NCBI GenBank assembly: GCA_945872325.1 | Contig: CAMBZY010000028.1 | Location: forward strand, 1 to 13,827 | Origin: Candidatus Kuenenia stuttgartensis | GTDB taxonomy: Bacteria > Planctomycetota > Planctomycetia > Isosphaerales > Isosphaeraceae | Reading direction: 5' to 3' | Length of the DNA stretch: 13,827 nucleotides | Part shown: one piece after another, positions 12,982 to 13,827 of the stretch | How positions within the stretch are numbered: the first letter of the stretch is position 1 | Layout: each line of letters opens with the position of its first letter | Program-made: the position numbers and the translations under genes | Notes under the pieces: generated by a model | What the model was told of the DNA's origin: nothing | Seen by the model: only the letters and a program-made list of their open reading frames with translations | The model's database searches: none

Positions 12982-13827
12982 TTATAGATCATGGCCGTTA
13001 TACGCCAGATTACACGATTTGTTACACACGGGGAAATCGCTGATGGCGTTTCCGCGGTTGGCCAGTTGCATGGCGTTCCAGTTTTGAAACGATGGGTCCT
13101 GACTCTTGTAGCGAACCAGTTGGCCGGAACCGTCCAGCACCAAAGTTTGAATCACCTGCCCGCGCCAGCCTTCAGCCATGCTCACGCAGAAGTCTCCACG
13201 GGAGCCCATGGGCGAACACTTGCGAAGGGTTTCGCTATCGTCCGGGAGGTTGCTCAGGATTTGGACGATCAGGTCGAGGGAACGCTCGATTTCGAGCTTG
13301 CGGATCATGGCTCGGTCCAGAACTGATCCGTTTTGCCCCAAAGCAATTTCAATACGCTGGTTACGCCAGAATCCGGTGGGGTGATCGTTGCGAACGTCAA
13401 GCCCGACGCCACAGGACCTTGCCACTGGACCAACGAAGCCGAACGCAGATGCATTTTCGCGACTGATACAGGCGCTGTGATCGAACCGGCCCATGACTGA
13501 GAGGTTCGAGAACATTTGATCGAGGCACTGGCGAATTTCGGTGCGAGACTGCTGCATCCTTTGCTTGAGGCGATCGAGAACCTGATCCGGGAGGTCGCGT
13601 TTGACGCCCCCGGGGCGAACGAAATAGCGGCCCTGGCGATTACCACTCAAGTCCATGGCTGTGTTGAGGAAATCGCCCCTCAATCGACCAAAATAGGCGG
13701 TGGTTGGCCAGAAGGCGACATCGCCGGCCAGGGCGCCCAGATCGCCCACATGATAGGCCATGCGTTCGTTCTCAAGTGCCAGTGCACGAAGCATTTCCGC
13801 ACGTGGGCTGATGGTTGTGCCGGACAA
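12982..13827 (-). CDS. NuoD/HyfG-like large subunit, 5' end cut by window edge
   Basis: The frame is open from the right edge to a stop at 12982-12984, giving 281 residues of the C-terminal part. It matches the NuoD (49 kDa) / group 4 hydrogenase large-subunit family: RALALENERMAYHVGDLGAL near the left of the visible part, GPVARSCGVGLDVRNDHP in the middle, and AEGWRGQVIQ, DPSFQNWNAM and DFPVCNKSCNLAYNGHDL at the end. True [NiFe] hydrogenases end with DPCxxC, whose two Cys bind Ni; here the corresponding region has only a C-xxx-C pair within CNKSC and no DPCxxC. The protein is therefore more like the large subunit of energy-converting-hydrogenase-related (Ehr) complexes or complex I. The N-terminal Cys motif, needed to settle this, lies outside the window. 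It is the first visible gene of the operon; more subunits are expected upstream, beyond the right edge. Confidence 0.88.
   Translation of the reverse strand: MSGTTISPRAEMLRALALENERMAYHVGDLGALAGDVAFWPTTAYFGRLRGDFLNTAMDLSGNRQGRYFVRPGGVKRDLPDQVLDRLKQRMQQSRTEIRQCLDQMFSNLSVMGRFDHSACISRENASAFGFVGPVARSCGVGLDVRNDHPTGFWRNQRIEIALGQNGSVLDRAMIRKLEIERSLDLIVQILSNLPDDSETLRKCSPMGSRGDFCVSMAEGWRGQVIQTLVLDGSGQLVRYKSQDPSFQNWNAMQLANRGNAISDFPVCNKSCNLAYNGHDL

Overview
The window looks like chromosomal DNA from a member of the Planctomycetota. The evidence is a DUF1559 protein with a type IV prepilin-like leader, a soluble Ser/Thr kinase with a planctomycete-style N-terminal region, secreted GDSL/CBM9-like and FG-GAP proteins, moderate GC content, and several hundred bases of structured intergenic sequence between genes. 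I cannot name the genus. No rRNA, tRNA, CRISPR array or intact insertion sequence was seen.

Layout: (1) 1-740, minus strand: an SDR oxidoreductase cut by the left edge, whose usual catalytic Lys is Gln. (2) 1038-2273: a Ser/Thr protein kinase, divergent from the SDR, with a perfect palindrome between them. (3) 2525-4028: a small exported Cys/His protein and a DUF1559 protein that ends in a clear intrinsic terminator. (4) 4178-5851: an ABC1/UbiB-type atypical kinase with a membrane-anchoring C-terminus, followed by a 14-bp perfect hairpin. (5) 6194-8696: a likely two-gene operon of exported proteins, a GDSL hydrolase with a CBM9-like domain and an FG-GAP propeller-type protein. (6) 9198-10214: a protein of unknown function with two competing starts, followed by a strong terminator. 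(7) 10524-13827, minus strand: three genes of an energy-converting-hydrogenase-related (group 4 / complex I-like) membrane complex. They are a large-subunit-like protein (cut by the right edge), a small-subunit-like protein fused to a two-cluster ferredoxin domain, and an antiporter-like membrane subunit.

Two points stand out. First, an uncatalogued intergenic repeat of about 54 bases occurs as copies at 5975-6028, 8784-8816 (right half only), 10357-10409 and 10425-10447 (left half only), always in the same orientation and downstream of plus-strand genes. It contains two small inverted repeats and a conserved CTCCT...GGAG core, and at 10357-10447 it can form mutually exclusive foldbacks. Second, the large-subunit-like protein of the minus-strand complex ends without the DPCxxC motif that holds the C-terminal Ni ligands of true [NiFe] hydrogenases. 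The operon therefore probably encodes a proton- or sodium-translocating oxidoreductase with an unknown electron partner rather than a hydrogenase.
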